DNA from: Allodiplogaster sudhausi | Lineage: Eukaryota; Nematoda; Chromadorea; Rhabditida; Diplogasteridae | NCBI GenBank assembly: GCA_945643635.1 | Contig: CALZFC010000009.1 | Location: 2,336,001-2,400,000 of the forward strand | Direction: 5' to 3' | DNA length: 64,000 bases | In this document: piece by piece, positions 1 through 12,569 of the stretch | How the letters are laid out: every line of letters starts with the position of its first letter | Numbering within the stretch: the first letter of the stretch is position 1 | Notes under the pieces: generated by a model | The model's input: only the letters and a program-made list of their open reading frames with translations | Databases searched by the model: none | What the model was told of the DNA's origin: nothing | Position numbers and translations under genes: made by a program

Positions 1-2721
1 GAGGTAGTGAGACACATTTAACACTGCATAAATTGATGAAGAAACTTTTGAAAGATGGTAGAAAAAGAATTAGTCCTTCGAAGAAGCGGGGGAAAATGCA
101 ATTTGCTGAAGAGAGAACATATTAAAGAGAAGGGGGGATTAGGATAGCAGGAGAATAATGGCACGGGAATCAGGTATCAAGAATGAGGAAGGCCTCTCGC
201 GCGGCTTTGAGATGTGGAATGAGCGAAGAAGAAAGAGAGAAAGTGGTAGAGAAAGAGATAGAGAGAGAGAGAGTAAGAGAGTGAAGGAGTGAGAAAGCGA
301 GATACGGAGGGAGCTAGAGAAAGAAGTGAAATAGGTAAGAGGAGAGAGGAGGAGGAGGAGAAAGGAGGAAAAGAGATAAAGGTCTACAGAGAAAGGAAAG
401 AGATAAGAGGGAGGGAGAGAAAGGAGGGAGAGAGAGAGAGGAGTCAGAGAGAGGGTTTGTTCAGCAACGTTTTCAATTGTGAGTGCGTGCTCGCTCGGAT
501 ATACATATGCCAGTCCTTCGTCCAGCATTTCCATCTTCCCTCTGTCTCAGAAATTGAGATGCGTTGAATGAGATGTTTTAAGGAAGTTTTGACACCAAGA
601 CTTCTTCCCGATGTTGAATAATTTGGTAATCACCCTGTCACGGAACGTTCCTTCGGCTCTTTGATGTTGGCCACATTTTCCTGACGCAGTGCCAAGCAGT
701 AGAGATCCTCGGATTTATCAATGTGGTAGACATGGCCAGAAAAGTAAAGAAAAGGAAGAGTAATGGAGGGTAGAAGAGAGGAGGAACTCTCTCTATCATT
801 CTATAATCTATTATCTGTCTCAGTCGAGGTAATTTCGCAGTATTTTGTGAAGAAGCATGAATTCGTTACTTGGCGGTAGCCTTTGGTGCCCACGCAGACA
901 TCTCCACCTCTCCCCTTGTGTGGCTCGCCGGGTGAAATTCTCTTCGACACATAGTTGTCCATTTTATTTCTTTGTATAGATACTGAGCATAAGTTCCTCT
1001 GTGCCCATGAGAGACCCATATTGTATTATCATGTACATTTTTACATCTGTTTCTTCATGTGACTGGCAATTCTGCTACAAGAGATTTATTGACCGCTACA
1101 GCAAAAGAAAGTCTTGGATAGAGTAGCCGAGTTAGAAGAGGTCTGAAATGGGAGCCACATGCCATGTTGACAGAGAGAGGAAAGTACTCTTTTGGCTACA
1201 GGCGGAAAGTGAAGGGCTAATTGTAAGAACCTATCTCGATCTTCCAAGTTATCATCCATTCAATGTAGGCAATTCATGATTAGCGCGCCACCGATACAAA
1301 ATAGAATTAATTACACGTTCTCGCCTGTTGTCGCACACACATTTCCGTATAATTAAACAGTACTAACCAGTGACGCGAACTATGTGAACCGGGCAACAGA
1401 GCTACGGAGGAACCAAACACGACGAAGCCAAACAGATAAAAAGCGGCAATTTTTCAACGTGTGTCTCGTAGCATCTTCTAACAAATCCGAGTTCGCGAAT
1501 CCACAAATAAGTGTGCGTGTGACGACATCTCCATGCCTCCATCAAATAGACATTGATCTACATGATCTACAATTACAACAAACTTATAACTTAGACACGG
1601 TTATGCAGCGTCTTCAGACGGCATCATCAAAAAGCGAACAAATAGGTGCTAACAGAATGTGAAATGAACACGTTCTATATCATCGCATAGATATCAACGC
1701 TTGGATTAAATATTCTAAAAGGAAAACAAAAAGAGATAAAACAAGAATCGTTTGCTATCTTACATAATGTACAGTGTGCATACAAAATGCAAATTTGCAA
1801 ACGACATAATAACACAAATTCCTACATCGCTAGAGCGCTTACGAAAAAAAAACATGCAAAATCACGTGTTTTCATGCCCTTAGCGCACAAGATAAAAATG
1901 TAGCCTAAAACGATTCTTTTTTGAAGTGTGATGAGGACAGCTTCAACAAGGAAATGTGTTCCATCCTTTTCGGATGATATTTTATAATTGAATGGTGGCC
2001 TAGAAATTCGGAAATAATAATCCTAACTGCTTTGCATCTAAGAGAATGTAAGAAAGGGTGCGAAACAAATTCAATGATCACTATGGCAGTAAGAGTCGTG
2101 CACATAAATAGAATGCTTTTTGTGAGTTTGTAATCATGTGTATAGGGTAGGACGGCGAAATTGTGCTAAGAAGTGGCGTGGTCATATATCACTGGAGGAG
2201 AGGAGAGGAGAGCACGCTCACTGCCTGCAGATGTTTGGAGGACAAATCTCATGCGCTAGGAAAATTGCATACCATAATGAATAGATTATATACAGCGGCT
2301 GTACAATGCAAGCGAGACAAATAAACACGAGTGAGAGAAGAAACAAGAAGAAGAAGAGTCAGAGCAGAGCACTCCTTCTAATGTGTTGTGCACACTCACA
2401 GTCTACAACAGCTGCAGGCGAATATTTTAGTAGTAATGTTGAGAAGACAGTACGCGGTTCTTTGAAAAAGATGAGGCCTCTTAGCATTGTTTTGCAGTCT
2501 ATATTTACATGGTGTGCGGGAGCAGGAGAGTGAGTGTGAGTGTGAGAGTGCGTGCTGCTCTGCGGAAGAGAACAGAGAATTAATCAGTTGACGGAGCAAA
2601 GAGGGCAGCTGGCTCGGTCGGTTCGAGATTTCTCCCTTCCACAACGAGCACAAATCGGCTCGTTCTCTGCCTAAATGGAAGGGTGCCCACACGCTCTTCG
2701 CTCCGTTTCTGTTCTTCATCA
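1..2721. other. Left flank, 3' side of the unk gene; no convincing gene
   Basis: The stretch lies beyond the stop codon of the minus-strand unkempt-like gene. It starts with a purine-rich block (about 225-460) dominated by GA/GGA/GAAA. The rest is moderately AT-rich. Two minus-strand pieces look somewhat exon-like: about 870-975, open in all three frames, and 630-735, which reads to a TGA at 630-632. Neither could be tied to a recognised family or to the neighbouring gene, so no gene is called. No RING-finger exon, which would be expected at the end of vertebrate unkempt proteins, was found here. Confidence 0.5.
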
Positions 2722-3946
2722 TCATACGCCAAGGTCTTCGAGGAAGGAAGATTCTCGAACCGGGAACAAGCTGAAGTGCTGGCTACGGTACGCTTCAGCT
2801 GCTTCGGGACCTAGTCGTGCCTTCAGCACCTCCAGCTGCTGGTATGCCTGCCGTATTTCACGCTAATTAAGTTGTAACGCTAATTAACAAAAGTATTACT
2901 TAATCACCCCTCATCAAGGTGTCTCATACCATAAAGGATTCAAATGAGAAGGAAGACATTTCGCTGTGAAAGAAGAAGAGCGCGTACTTGGTCTCGCTCG
3001 AAGAGGGCCTTCTTCTTGTCCTGCTCCGCCTTCTCCGCCATCATCCGATAGATCTCTGCATCACTACGCCACGCTTCGCATGCCTGGCGGGCCTGCTTCA
3101 GGCCTTCTTCCCATACGGCGACCTGTGGAGGAGAACCAATTATGTAAAGAAGATCAAGAGCAGACTGATTGGCACCTTCTGGTGATGCTCGTTCAGCTCT
3201 TCCTTCGTCTTCGACAGCTCCTCGTAGAGTGCCGCTTCCGGAACTACAACAAAGCTTAATTACATTCACTTCTCATTTCGACACACGTCTCAGCACCCAG
3301 GTTGAGAGGGTGAACACTGGGTGAAATGTATGACCTGGAGCACTGCTGCTGAATACTCCGATCCCTCCGGAGACAGCCACAGGGGAACTGAGCGGCGGCT
3401 TCGTCCCGGCCTGCAGAAGCATCTCGCTGTACGATGCCAATGGCGACGTGTGATAGGGATCCGAGCCAGGGATACGCACTGGAGATGTCACTGCAAATAA
3501 GACAAGATGTGGCACACAGCCAACTGAGCAGAAACAAAGAGGAGAGCGATCTGAGAATAGAGAGTGAGAGAGAGCAACAGAGATACAGGGAGAGAGAGAG
3601 AGAGAGAGCACTGACTCGAGTTGAGGCAGTAGTCACTGTTGAGTCTCCGATGCTCGTCGATGGGTGCCAGGTCGAGACTGAGTTCCTCGAGTGCGCCCGA
3701 CATGGCGTTGAAGCCAGAGTCGGAGCGGCAGAGCGAAGAATGCGTCGGCAGAGAGTCAAAGTTACCGAGGGTGCAGCCAGTCGCGAGTTGCTTCCGCACT
3801 GCAAGGGAGAGGAGAGGAATGAATGCTGCGTCCGCTGGTACACTTTCAATATATTATAAACAATGGAGTGTCAGAGGAAAGCAGGGATAGAGGGATTGAG
3901 AGAGAGAAAGAAGGTTGTCAGTGCGAGTGAGTGAGAGAGAAAGAGT

Positions 3947-3998
<52 letters not shown>

Positions 3999-6900
3999 TG
4001 GCAAGGTAACCAGAAGGTCACTGCACACTTTCTAATAGGTTGTTATGCAAAGAAGTCGGAGTCCCTGGCAACGGAACGTTGTCCTGCCACAGAGAGAAGT
4101 TGTGCTCTGCTACAGACAGTAGTAGTAAGTGAGAACGAGTGGGTGAGTAGGAGGAGGGAGGGGGAGAGGGAGTGGAAGGACGAACCGAGATCGAGATGAC
4201 CCATGTTCAGAGAGTGCGTTCGGATGCGGCCGGTCAGAGGGTCGGCACGCGAGGGCTGCAATCAAACCTCGCATCTTTATCAGTCATCTAGTGATTTCTT
4301 GCCCTCTCTTATTCTTCTCTCCTTCACTTGTCGAAAACGGCTTGGTTGGAATGCTATTATTTCAGGAGTTTTATTAAATTTCGTTCGGAATGCACTATTT
4401 TTCAGCTGGATTAAATCGTAACCATACGAAAATGAACTATGTGGTAAAAAAAAATGTACTGCGAGAACAACGTACTGAGAGCGGGCCTCTCTCGAAGCCA
4501 GGCGCCTTAGGATAGCTGCTTGATATTAGCTCGTCGCGCGGATTCTTCGGGATGATCTGCATCTATAATTGCACAACAAACTTCATGATTTGCATATAAT
4601 TTAAGGCGTGGAAAGGATTTGCGAAACCATAAGAGATTTAGAGATAGAAACGAACGGATTGGCTGGTGGAGTACGTAGGGGTGCTCGGTCCATTCGAGGC
4701 GTGGATCGACGCGGGCGACCCAAAGCGAGAGTTCTCTGAAAAACCGTAGTCTACAAAGCGACGAGCTCGACTGTTGTGGCAAGCACGGCAGGAGAGAGGG
4801 CATGGCACAAGCAGAGAGAGAGAGATAGAGAGAGGAGAGAGAGAGGAGAGAGGAGAGAGATGAGAGACAGATTGAGAGAGAAAGAGAGAGGAGAGAGAGA
4901 AAGAGAGAGAGAGAGATAGACAGAGAGAGGAGAAAAAGTGGAGAGAGAGGGGCCATCCTACCAACTAGGGGACGAATAGGAAGGAAGAGGACGAGGATGC
5001 TTGTGGCATGCCCTGAGGGGGCATGGAAGGCTCACCCGTTGGACTGTCTGCAGGATTCGGCGATGCCTGGCTGGAGAGAGCGTAGAGCTGCCGTTGGACG
5101 TGCAGCTCAGAGTCGTGATGGGCGAAAGCACAGAACACTGCCCGAGGGCAGTAGCCATGCTGAAAAAAGGCATGGTGAAATATGTGCCTTTACTAAATGT
5201 CCTTCTTTGCGGTGTCCTTTGCAATTTTCCTTATTTTACATATTCTGTTTTAGAAGCAGGCATTGCTTCATTTGCAAATGCCTTTAAAATCTTGTAGAAT
5301 GCTCGTGCTATATAGAAATCCCATTTTCAAAAGATCGCGTCCTGTGTCCTGCCATCGTAAATAGCGCTGGTTTATTTAAATAAAAAAAAATGCTGACGTC
5401 TCTTGTGACATACGTATGCCTTCCTTTAGGTAAACGCTAACAAATACAGAAACTTTGCTCTTATTAATTTTGCGTGAGACCGAGAAGCTTAGACATCGCA
5501 GCCGCACGCATAGCAGATTGACGTTCGTCATTCGATTAAATTTAGGCTCCAGCTCTTAGTATTAGTGAGAGTGAGAGAGAAAGACAGCGGCAGAATGAGA
5601 GAGAGGGAGAGAAAGACAGCGGAAGAATGAGAGAGAGAGGGAGAGAAAGACAGCGGAAGAATGAGCCATCACTGCGTCAGGAAGTCAGCCACTTCTCATC
5701 CGTCGACCTTGGCCTGTGGGCAGGCTCAATGGCCTAATTAGTTAATACAAAACAGAATTCGTCAGCTGCCTTAAGAGGCTCTTCTACGGGGCTCAGCCAT
5801 GTAAACACTTGGAGAGTATTCCGTGGGAAGGAAAATTCATCTCTTGCACGAGACATTCATCTTTGCTCTTTCTTTCCTGCAAGCAGTGTCCCTCCTCCCT
5901 TAGCACAAGCAATCTCGTTTCATTCCGTGGCTACTCTCTGCGCCGAACATGTTTACACCTTCAGAGATGGAGAGAGAGAGGGAGAGAGTGCGAGAGAGGG
6001 AGAGAGTGCGAGAGAGGGAGAGAGGCAGAGAGAGAGAGAGAGAGAGACAGAAAGGGAGAGAGTGAGAGAGGAGGAGAGAGGCAAAGAGCGAGCGAAGAGG
6101 AGGGTGACTATACGCTGCCGCATACACGTGACTGGAGGGCCGCCATCTGCCGTCGCCCTCCTCTGTCTCTCTCTCTTTTTCGTGTCCCTCGTTCCCTCTA
6201 CCCTCGGTCTTTCCTCTCTCGCAGTCACCTGACCCCTTCATCTCCCCTCCGCTCCCTCGCCTTCGCCTTTTTCATAGAACCCTTAGCTGTATCCGTGCAA
6301 TTTCCCGCTCGCTTTTTCAAGCAAGCAAGCAACACAAAAAATGGCGCAGCAGCAAAAAAAGAAATGGAGCATTTCTGTGGCTGGCAAAGTAAGGCGCAGA
6401 TCAATTTAAGAGGGAGCGCAGTTGCGGACCAGCCTGTCCTTGCATGCGAAATGCTCCTCGTTCTAGCCGTTCAGAGACTCCTCCTCCTGCATAACTAACT
6501 AATGCTTACTTGGATGTCCTCCTATAGCATGATGGCAAGCAGAAAGGAAGAAGAGAAGGAGACAAGAATGGAGAGACGACAAGGGTGCGAACTGGCCAGC
6601 AAGAGCAAACCTGATCTCCTCAGGCACACCCGTTCAATCTGGCACGAAAACAAAAAGAAGAGAATGCATAGCTCCATGTGGAAAAGGCACTTACTACACC
6701 CCAAACACTTGAGGTAGCAACGCAGCAAAAGCGTGTTCGTGCTCAGCCCGTTTAGATAGATGAGATGAAATCAACTCAAACGAATAATTCCGTAATATGT
6801 TAGTTCGAAAAGAACAACAGACTGGTCAAAATGTGTGTGGTTTCTGACCTCGAGCATATCATTGCACTTGGTGGACTTGTAGATCTCCGGGTGGAACTGC

Positions 6901-7031
6901 TGCTCGGTGCGCGTGTGGCAGTAGCCGCAGTTGTCGCCATTCTCGCACATCTCCGGATCCAGCCACTCGTCCACGGTCTTCGCAGCCGGGCAGGGTGTTG
7001 AGCTGCATAGCAGACGATTCTACCCCTCTCA

Positions 7032-7078
<47 letters not shown>

Positions 7079-8786
7079 ACCGCTGTGAGCAAATGCAAGA
7101 GAAACGGACCGGTACTTGAACTTGGCTGGTGGTCGTCGGCGATCCTTTGAGTTGTGATAGAACGGGCAGGCGTATCCCTGTCGGCAGAGTCGGGCGGGCT
7201 TCCGGCAGAGTTCCGTCTTGTAGCACGACAGCACGTGGTCTTGGCCTGCAACGGGAACTGCACGCTCTCCTTGAGCGTCTGCATCGCCACTTCTTTTTGC
7301 AATACCATCTCATTTTTGTTTGTTCACGACCACTAACTAACTTCCGGTACATTATTACTAAAATGTCAGGACAAAACTAGTTTCTTTTAGTTGACACCTT
7401 CTCTCGGTCAACTGTGCGCATCCCAAGTGTCTAATGGCTAAGAACATTATGGAAATAAGAAACGTACTATGCCAGAGGGGATCTTCAACGACAAAGCTCG
7501 TCCGGTCTCTACCTTCGCTGTCGTTGACATTCAAGTAGTTGGACTCGTTCGGATCAAACTGCGCTTGCCTGCGAGTGATGGCATCGAGTGAAACAATTAT
7601 AGACCTTAATGGACAATGGAAGAAGAAGAAGAATGATGGAATGCCTCTCCTATCTCTTATCTCTTCTGAGACAGAGGGGTGAGGGTACGGTACCTCAAGT
7701 CGGAAGCAGAGTGGGCGAACGCGCAGTGCGCGCCGTTCTTCACACACTGCCCGCGGGCATCCGTCCCGTGCACACATTGGGCTGTCTTATAATAGCGCAG
7801 ATGGTACTTACGCTCCACATCTCCAGATACACGATGCAAGTACACGCAACTGTAATAATGGATAGAATCGAGGGGGTGAGAACAGGGAATCCACTTGTAT
7901 TTCAGTTTAGAATGAAAGAATGTGCCACTTACGAGTCTCCATCCGGACAGGTGCCAGTGTTCTCGTCGTACTTGTCGCAGTAGATGTCCGGCGAGTAGTT
8001 GAAGGAGCCGTCCGGCTTGCGCAGCGGCCGCCTTCTCCTCTGATTGGCAAAGTGCCAATTGAAGCACGTGTACGGCCGATGCTGCTGGCACTGGTGCTGC
8101 TTGAACAGGGGGCACGGCTCGACGCGGAACTCACGAATGTATCTGCAAAGAGAGAAGACTCTTTTTTTGTTCTTTCATGCCTCCTTCTCTTCCCACTTTT
8201 ATTCTTGCAAAATTATTAATAGCTTGCCAGAGATTTCTTGCATGGTCTGCTGTGCAACTCTAGATCGGCCCGCTCACGCTCCACTTTAATGTCTGTTTTG
8301 ATGGCGCACCTTTCGCACTGTCCATTTTCTCTTTCTCTGTCTCTCTCTCACTCCCTCTTACTCTCTGTTTGCTATCTTCTCTCTCTGTTTCTCTACGTCT
8401 CTCAATCGCCAATGTTGATGGCCTTGCAAGGGGCCGTTCATGTTGCGTGTTTGGTCGTGTTGCCCCTCTCGGCCCCTCTCTCCCTACACTGATAAGGCTG
8501 GCTCTTGCTGTGTTTGATGTGTGCAGTCGAAATATCTTGCTCTTTCTCTTTCTTTCTATCTCTCCATCATAGCAAGTTGTGTACGCATCGTGAAATCCAG
8601 GCAAGAGAGTAGTTGGCTACAACTACTACTGGAGTGATAGATGGCCGATTCGTCTGCTTAACTGCAGGCTGACATGAGCAGTTATGTAGGGAGAGAGAGT
8701 GATAGAAACAGAATGAGTGAGAGTGACAGATAGAAAGAGAAAGAGTGAGAGAGAGAAAGAGAATGAGTGAAAGAGAGAAAAAGAGA

Positions 8787-8837
<51 letters not shown>

Positions 8838-9745
8838 GGGGAAAGTAGTATGGAGTGTGCGCTGAGGGCGCGCACATCTATTGATCGAGGCCGACTGTTG
8901 TTGATTGGTGAGGAAGGGAAGGGGGGAAGGGTAGCAGGCAGCAAGGGGGGGGGCATGGCCGTCCCCTGCTGCCCGCTGGCCATTGCAACCTCTTCGCAAT
9001 CTATGCAAGAGAAGGACGAAAGATTGAAGAGGGATAATAAGAGTGTGTGTGAGAGAGAGAGAGAGGGAGAAAGAGAGGCAGTGCGAACTCTGTTCGCCAA
9101 AACGCAATAGGTTCCTTTGCACATATTTACTCGGCACCCAAGGATAGGGGCTGACTCTAGATGCGCACATTCTCTCCGATCGGCTCTTCTCTCATTTCTA
9201 CCCATATCGATGATGCCCGGAGAGAGGAGAGAGAGAGAGAGAGATAGAGAGAGAGAAATAGTGATAAAAGGTGAGATAGAGACACTGACAAAAATAGTGA
9301 GAAAGAAACAGAGAGTTACTGTGACTAAGAGCGAGACAGAAGACAGAGGGGGAAAACCACTCGATAATCCTAGTGCGGTCATGATTCTTTCACTAAATAG
9401 CGCGAAAACAGAAGAGGGAGGGAGAGAGAGAGACAGACAGACAGACTTAGAGAGAGAGAGAGCAGAGCACGTGGCATTTTCTGAAAAAGAGGAGGCATGG
9501 TCTAGAGGAAGCAACAACTCGACATCTCATTCTCTTCTCTTTTCTCTTCTTCTGCCTCTCCAAGACTCCCAGCAATTACACGATGGAATCAGCAGAATCC
9601 TGCTGATTCTGAGTGAGATGAAACAAATATTTTGGCTACCTCTTTGCTCTCGCCTTACAATTAGGATCTTTTTTCCTCGCAGTCGCAAACAAAACGCAAA
9701 CAGGTGACGGACAGAGATACCCACCACTTAGATGTAGACTCTGTT

Positions 9746-9787
<42 letters not shown>

Positions 9788-10134
9788 GGAAATTCCGTTC
9801 TTCATATGAGCGCACAGCGTGCTTGATTTGGGAAAAAAGTGGCTAACAGCAAAAGAGCAAAGATAACAAGGTGCGCTGTCAGCGAAAATGATAGATAATG
9901 AATGAAAAAGAGAAAAGAGAACAGAGGGCAGAATGAGCGAAAACTTCGCGCGCAAAAAAAGAAAGAAAATAAACTGATAAAGCATGACAAATGATGAGAA
10001 GAAAGAAAGAGATTGGAGAAATGAAGAACTGACTGTAAATGATTGGGCTTCTCGGGCGGCGGCGCACGTGGGTCGAGGCTGGTCGAGCCAGCCGGCGACT
10101 GCATGCTCCCGCTGCTCGTGCTGTTGCTGCTCAT
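2722..10134 (-). CDS. unk: Unkempt-like CCCH zinc-finger RNA-binding protein
   Basis: Fourteen minus-strand exons join in consistent phase into about 604 residues: 10034-10134, 7933-8142, 7694-7849, 7468-7568, 7110-7245, 6849-7002, 5036-5159, 4656-4735, 4186-4255, 3616-3798, 3335-3490, 3176-3243, 2988-3122 and 2722-2862. The start is the ATG at 10132-10134. The N-terminal part holds six CCCH fingers, at about residues 44-64, 89-109, 129-150, 203-220, 239-264 and 281-300. The linker motifs NWHFANQRRRR, RRYH-like ERKYHLRYYKT and CHTRTEQQFHPEIYKSTKC match unkempt proteins almost word for word. A Ser-rich middle leads to a C-terminal coiled coil (WEEGLKQARQACEAW). Unkempt binds U-rich mRNA elements and represses translation in neurons (known for the family). 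Vertebrate unkempt is about 200 residues longer and ends in a RING finger. Here the last exon runs to a TGA and no RING exon was found. Introns 1, 5, 6 and 10 carry long pyrimidine tracts on the sense strand. Intron 8 has a weak donor, so that join is less sure. Confidence 0.93.
3952..3995. repeat. (GA)n microsatellite in an unk intron
   Basis: About 22 uninterrupted GA units inside the intron between the unk exons at 4186-4255 and 3616-3798. Read in the gene's direction it is a (CT)n polypyrimidine tract. Confidence 0.95.
4804..4950. repeat. GA-rich imperfect microsatellite in an unk intron
   Basis: Degenerate GAGAGA/GAGGAGA purine run between the unk exons at 5036-5159 and 4656-4735. It is CT-rich on the sense strand of unk. 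Confidence 0.9.
5568..5664. repeat. Tandem repeat, about 31 bp, three copies
   Basis: Three head-to-tail copies of a unit containing GAAAGACAGCGG followed by (C/A)AGAATGAG and a GA run. The copies are nearly identical, with the first carrying CAGAATG where the others have AAGAATG. It lies in the long unk intron between 5159 and 6849. Confidence 0.9.
5967..6105. repeat. GA-rich repeat with GAGAGTGC sub-repeats
   Basis: Purine-only stretch in the same unk intron. A short unit, GAGAGAGGGAGAGAGTGC, is repeated before it decays into plain (GA)n. Confidence 0.85.
7038..7074. repeat. (CT)n microsatellite in a short unk intron
   Basis: About 18 CT units inside the roughly 107 bp intron between the unk exons at 7110-7245 and 6849-7002. 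This is one of the few places where the plus strand carries CT within unk, so the sense strand of this intron is GA. Confidence 0.95.
8690..8836. repeat. GA-rich block ending in a long (GA)n run
   Basis: Purine repeats in unk intron 1, with uninterrupted GA at about 8782-8836. The same intron holds further purine tracts near 9050-9075 and 9225-9260, and a (CT)n tract near 9740-9787. Confidence 0.93.
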
Positions 10135-10599
10135 CGTCACCGGCAACGCCGGCTGAAGCTGCTCTCCCTCCGATCGCGCCTAGCTCCTCCTGCACACACT
10201 CACCTCTTGCACGGAATCAGCTGACTGGCGGATACGAGACAACGACGTGGTGAGAGAGAGCGAGAGAAAGAGAGAAAGAGAAGAGAGAGAGGGAGAGAAA
10301 GAAAGAGAGAGAGAGAAGAGAGAGAAGAGAGAGAGAGCGTTGCAGGGTGAGAGACGCAGAGTCTCCTCTCGGCATCACATTCCTGCCACACGAAGAGAGA
10401 GATGAAAAGAGCGAATGGACGAAATGGGCGAGGAGGGAGCGGCTTGCCACAAAGAAGGCTGACAGCTGGGCACGCGGCCCCGTTCCAGTGAAAGAGGGGA
10501 GAGAAAGAGCACGTCCAAAGAGGAGAGAGAGCGAGAGAGAAAGAGCACGTCCAAAGAGGAGAGAGCGAGAGAGAAAGAGCATGCCCAAAGAGGAGAGAG

Positions 10600-10652
<53 letters not shown>

Positions 10653-11602
10653 AAGCGCGAAAGGCCAGGAAGAGACTTATGGCAGGCAAAGTCATGAGTA
10701 AGCAACCACTTCAAAAACTCGAGTGACTCTAAAATTAGAGTGGAGCGCATGGCAATGAGAGAAAGATAAAATAAATGCTTTGGGCAAGAGATATGGTGGC
10801 GGCCGCATCCTAACGTAGCTGAGAGTAACTCCAAGCGGACTGCCACTCCCCTTCTGATGAATGGGCGTGTTTAGAGGAAAGGCAACAACACGTGGTAAGC
10901 AATGAGTAGGTATGAACGGGAGCGAGAGAGTGAGAGAGATAAGATAAAGAGAGTGAGAGAGAGAGAGTAAGAGAGTGGGAGAGAAGGAGAGTGAGAGAGA
11001 GATTACAGAGAGAGAAAGAAAGAATGTCAAGGATATTCTTGAGAACAGCAACGGCCGGTGCTGCTCAAGACAGAGCAGTGCAGTGGTGGAGCGTGGCAAG
11101 GAAGAGGCATTCGCTCCGCCCTCTCTACTCTCTCCACTCTCCCTCCACGCACTCTCTTTCTCTCTCTTCTCTCCTTCTCTGTCGCCCACTCTCTCTCATC
11201 GTGCTCTCTTTCTCTGCACTCTCTCACCGCCTGGCCGGCCGTCGATCGGTCCCCCGCCACTTCGCCTCGCTCCCCCTAGCGTCGCGAGCTGGGTGACAGA
11301 CACAGCCGCTGCTGCAGCCGACTCACTCACCCAACCAACAAAACAAGCAACCAAAACATGGTTGGTTTCCGTCTAGATCACCCCCCTCCTCTCCCATCTC
11401 CTTTTCAGCGTATCTGGCCACCACACTAGATCACAATCGTTCCAACTTTCTCTCTCTCTCTCTCCCTCTCGCTCTCTTTCTCTCTCTACCTACTCTCTCT
11501 CCCTACTCTCTCTCGCTCTCTTTTTCTTTCCCGCTCTCTCTTTCCCTCTTACATCCTCATCCTATTTCTCTCTGTCTGTCTCTCTCTCTCAATCTCTCTC
11601 AG

Positions 11603-11651
<49 letters not shown>

Positions 11652-12362
11652 CGCACACGGACACACATACACACATACAAACACACTTATTCCTGGGGCG
11701 TTATATTGCGTTCAAGCGAATTATGCGGTGGTCTTTCGCTCTTCAATTCACAAACTCAGGCATAGAATGCCAGTCTGGCAAACACAAAAAAGGATGGACG
11801 CATTCTCGCCATGCAACAAGAGACCGGCAGTCGTGATGAAGATGAGAAAGAGGTTGGTTGGAAGAAGCGAATGAATTCCCTGCCTCAGGCAGTCTGCACG
11901 TGGTTTCTAACTCTTCTCCTCCTCCTTCCAGACTCCTCCTTCTCTTTTTCTCTCTCTCTTTCTCTTCTCGTGCAGGGAGTTGAAGAAGCTTGGCTTGTTG
12001 ACGACGCAGCCTTAGCCTCATGCGCGTCATTCCCTCGATGTCTTCTGATGGCAGGAGGCGGTCACGCGCTCTCTCTCGCTCTCTCTCTCTCTCCTCTTCT
12101 TCTTCTACTACTCCCCTGGCCATCGTCTCCATCTACACAAAGAAAGTCGTTTATGCTATGCGCCTTAATGTTTGACGTACATATATATCTTCATTGGCAC
12201 ACGTCTGAACAACTGAAAGAGATAAAATAAAATAAATTCTATAAACAATTCCACACGAATTTAGCTCACATTCGACAGAGTAGCAAATGTGTTATTGAAT
12301 CGGAATTGCTCTTTGAACACTTGCGGAGAGAAAGAAAGAGAGAGAGGGAGAGAGAGAAAGAG

Positions 12363-12398
<36 letters not shown>

Positions 12399-12569
12399 TA
12401 TACACATCCTTTCTGAGATCTTTACGTTGCAGGTCCCGCGTAGAATAAATAAACAGTGGAGAAGATAAGATGACATACAGAAAGTATGGAGCAAGAGAAA
12501 GAAAATGGGAGAAGTAAAGGAGAAAAGGGAGAGATAAGTCCTATAATGGTGGTGTTAGTCAAAGAGTGC
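10135..12569. other. Spacer upstream of unk, mostly GA/CT tracts
   Basis: Between the unk start and the end of the coiled-coil gene. It holds GA-rich DNA to about 11000, including the tandem repeat noted separately. A CT-rich stretch follows at about 11110-11650, with a pure (CT)n run at about 11611-11648. Another GA run lies at about 12325-12400. The purine-rich ORFs here are low-complexity by-products. The promoter and any non-coding 5' exons of unk should lie here but no specific element was recognised. Confidence 0.5.
10499..10605. repeat. Tandem repeat, about 36-38 bp, three copies
   Basis: Three copies of a unit built on AAAGAGCACGTCCAAAGAGG plus a GA/GC-rich spacer. The third copy reads GCATGCCC in place of GCACGTCC. 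It runs directly into an uninterrupted (GA)n tract at about 10603-10649. It lies just upstream of the unk start codon, in the likely promoter or 5' UTR region. Confidence 0.88.

Noticed and set aside
4906..5036. Read-through of the unk exon 5036-5159 into PSMPPQGMPQASSSSS
   Set aside because: It reaches a stop in about 24 codons. Splicing at GTGAGC to the exon at 4656-4735 keeps frame and continues the conserved order of domains.
3985..6500. Glu/Arg-rich plus-strand frames overlapping unk
   Set aside because: They are GA-repeat translations antisense to confirmed unk exons and introns.
7794..7811. Possible donor GTAAGTA inside the unk exon 7694-7849
   Set aside because: The reading frame continues straight through as VERKYHLRYYKT, which matches the unkempt family, so it is coding and not a splice site.
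8682..9517. Long minus-strand frames rich in Ser and Leu
   Set aside because: They are the translation of (CT)n repeats inside unk intron 1. They lack a domain and cross clear intron sequence.
10217..10846. A 200-codon Ser/Leu-rich frame upstream of unk
   Set aside because: It comes from GA/CT simple sequence and the 36-38 bp tandem repeat, with no coding signature.
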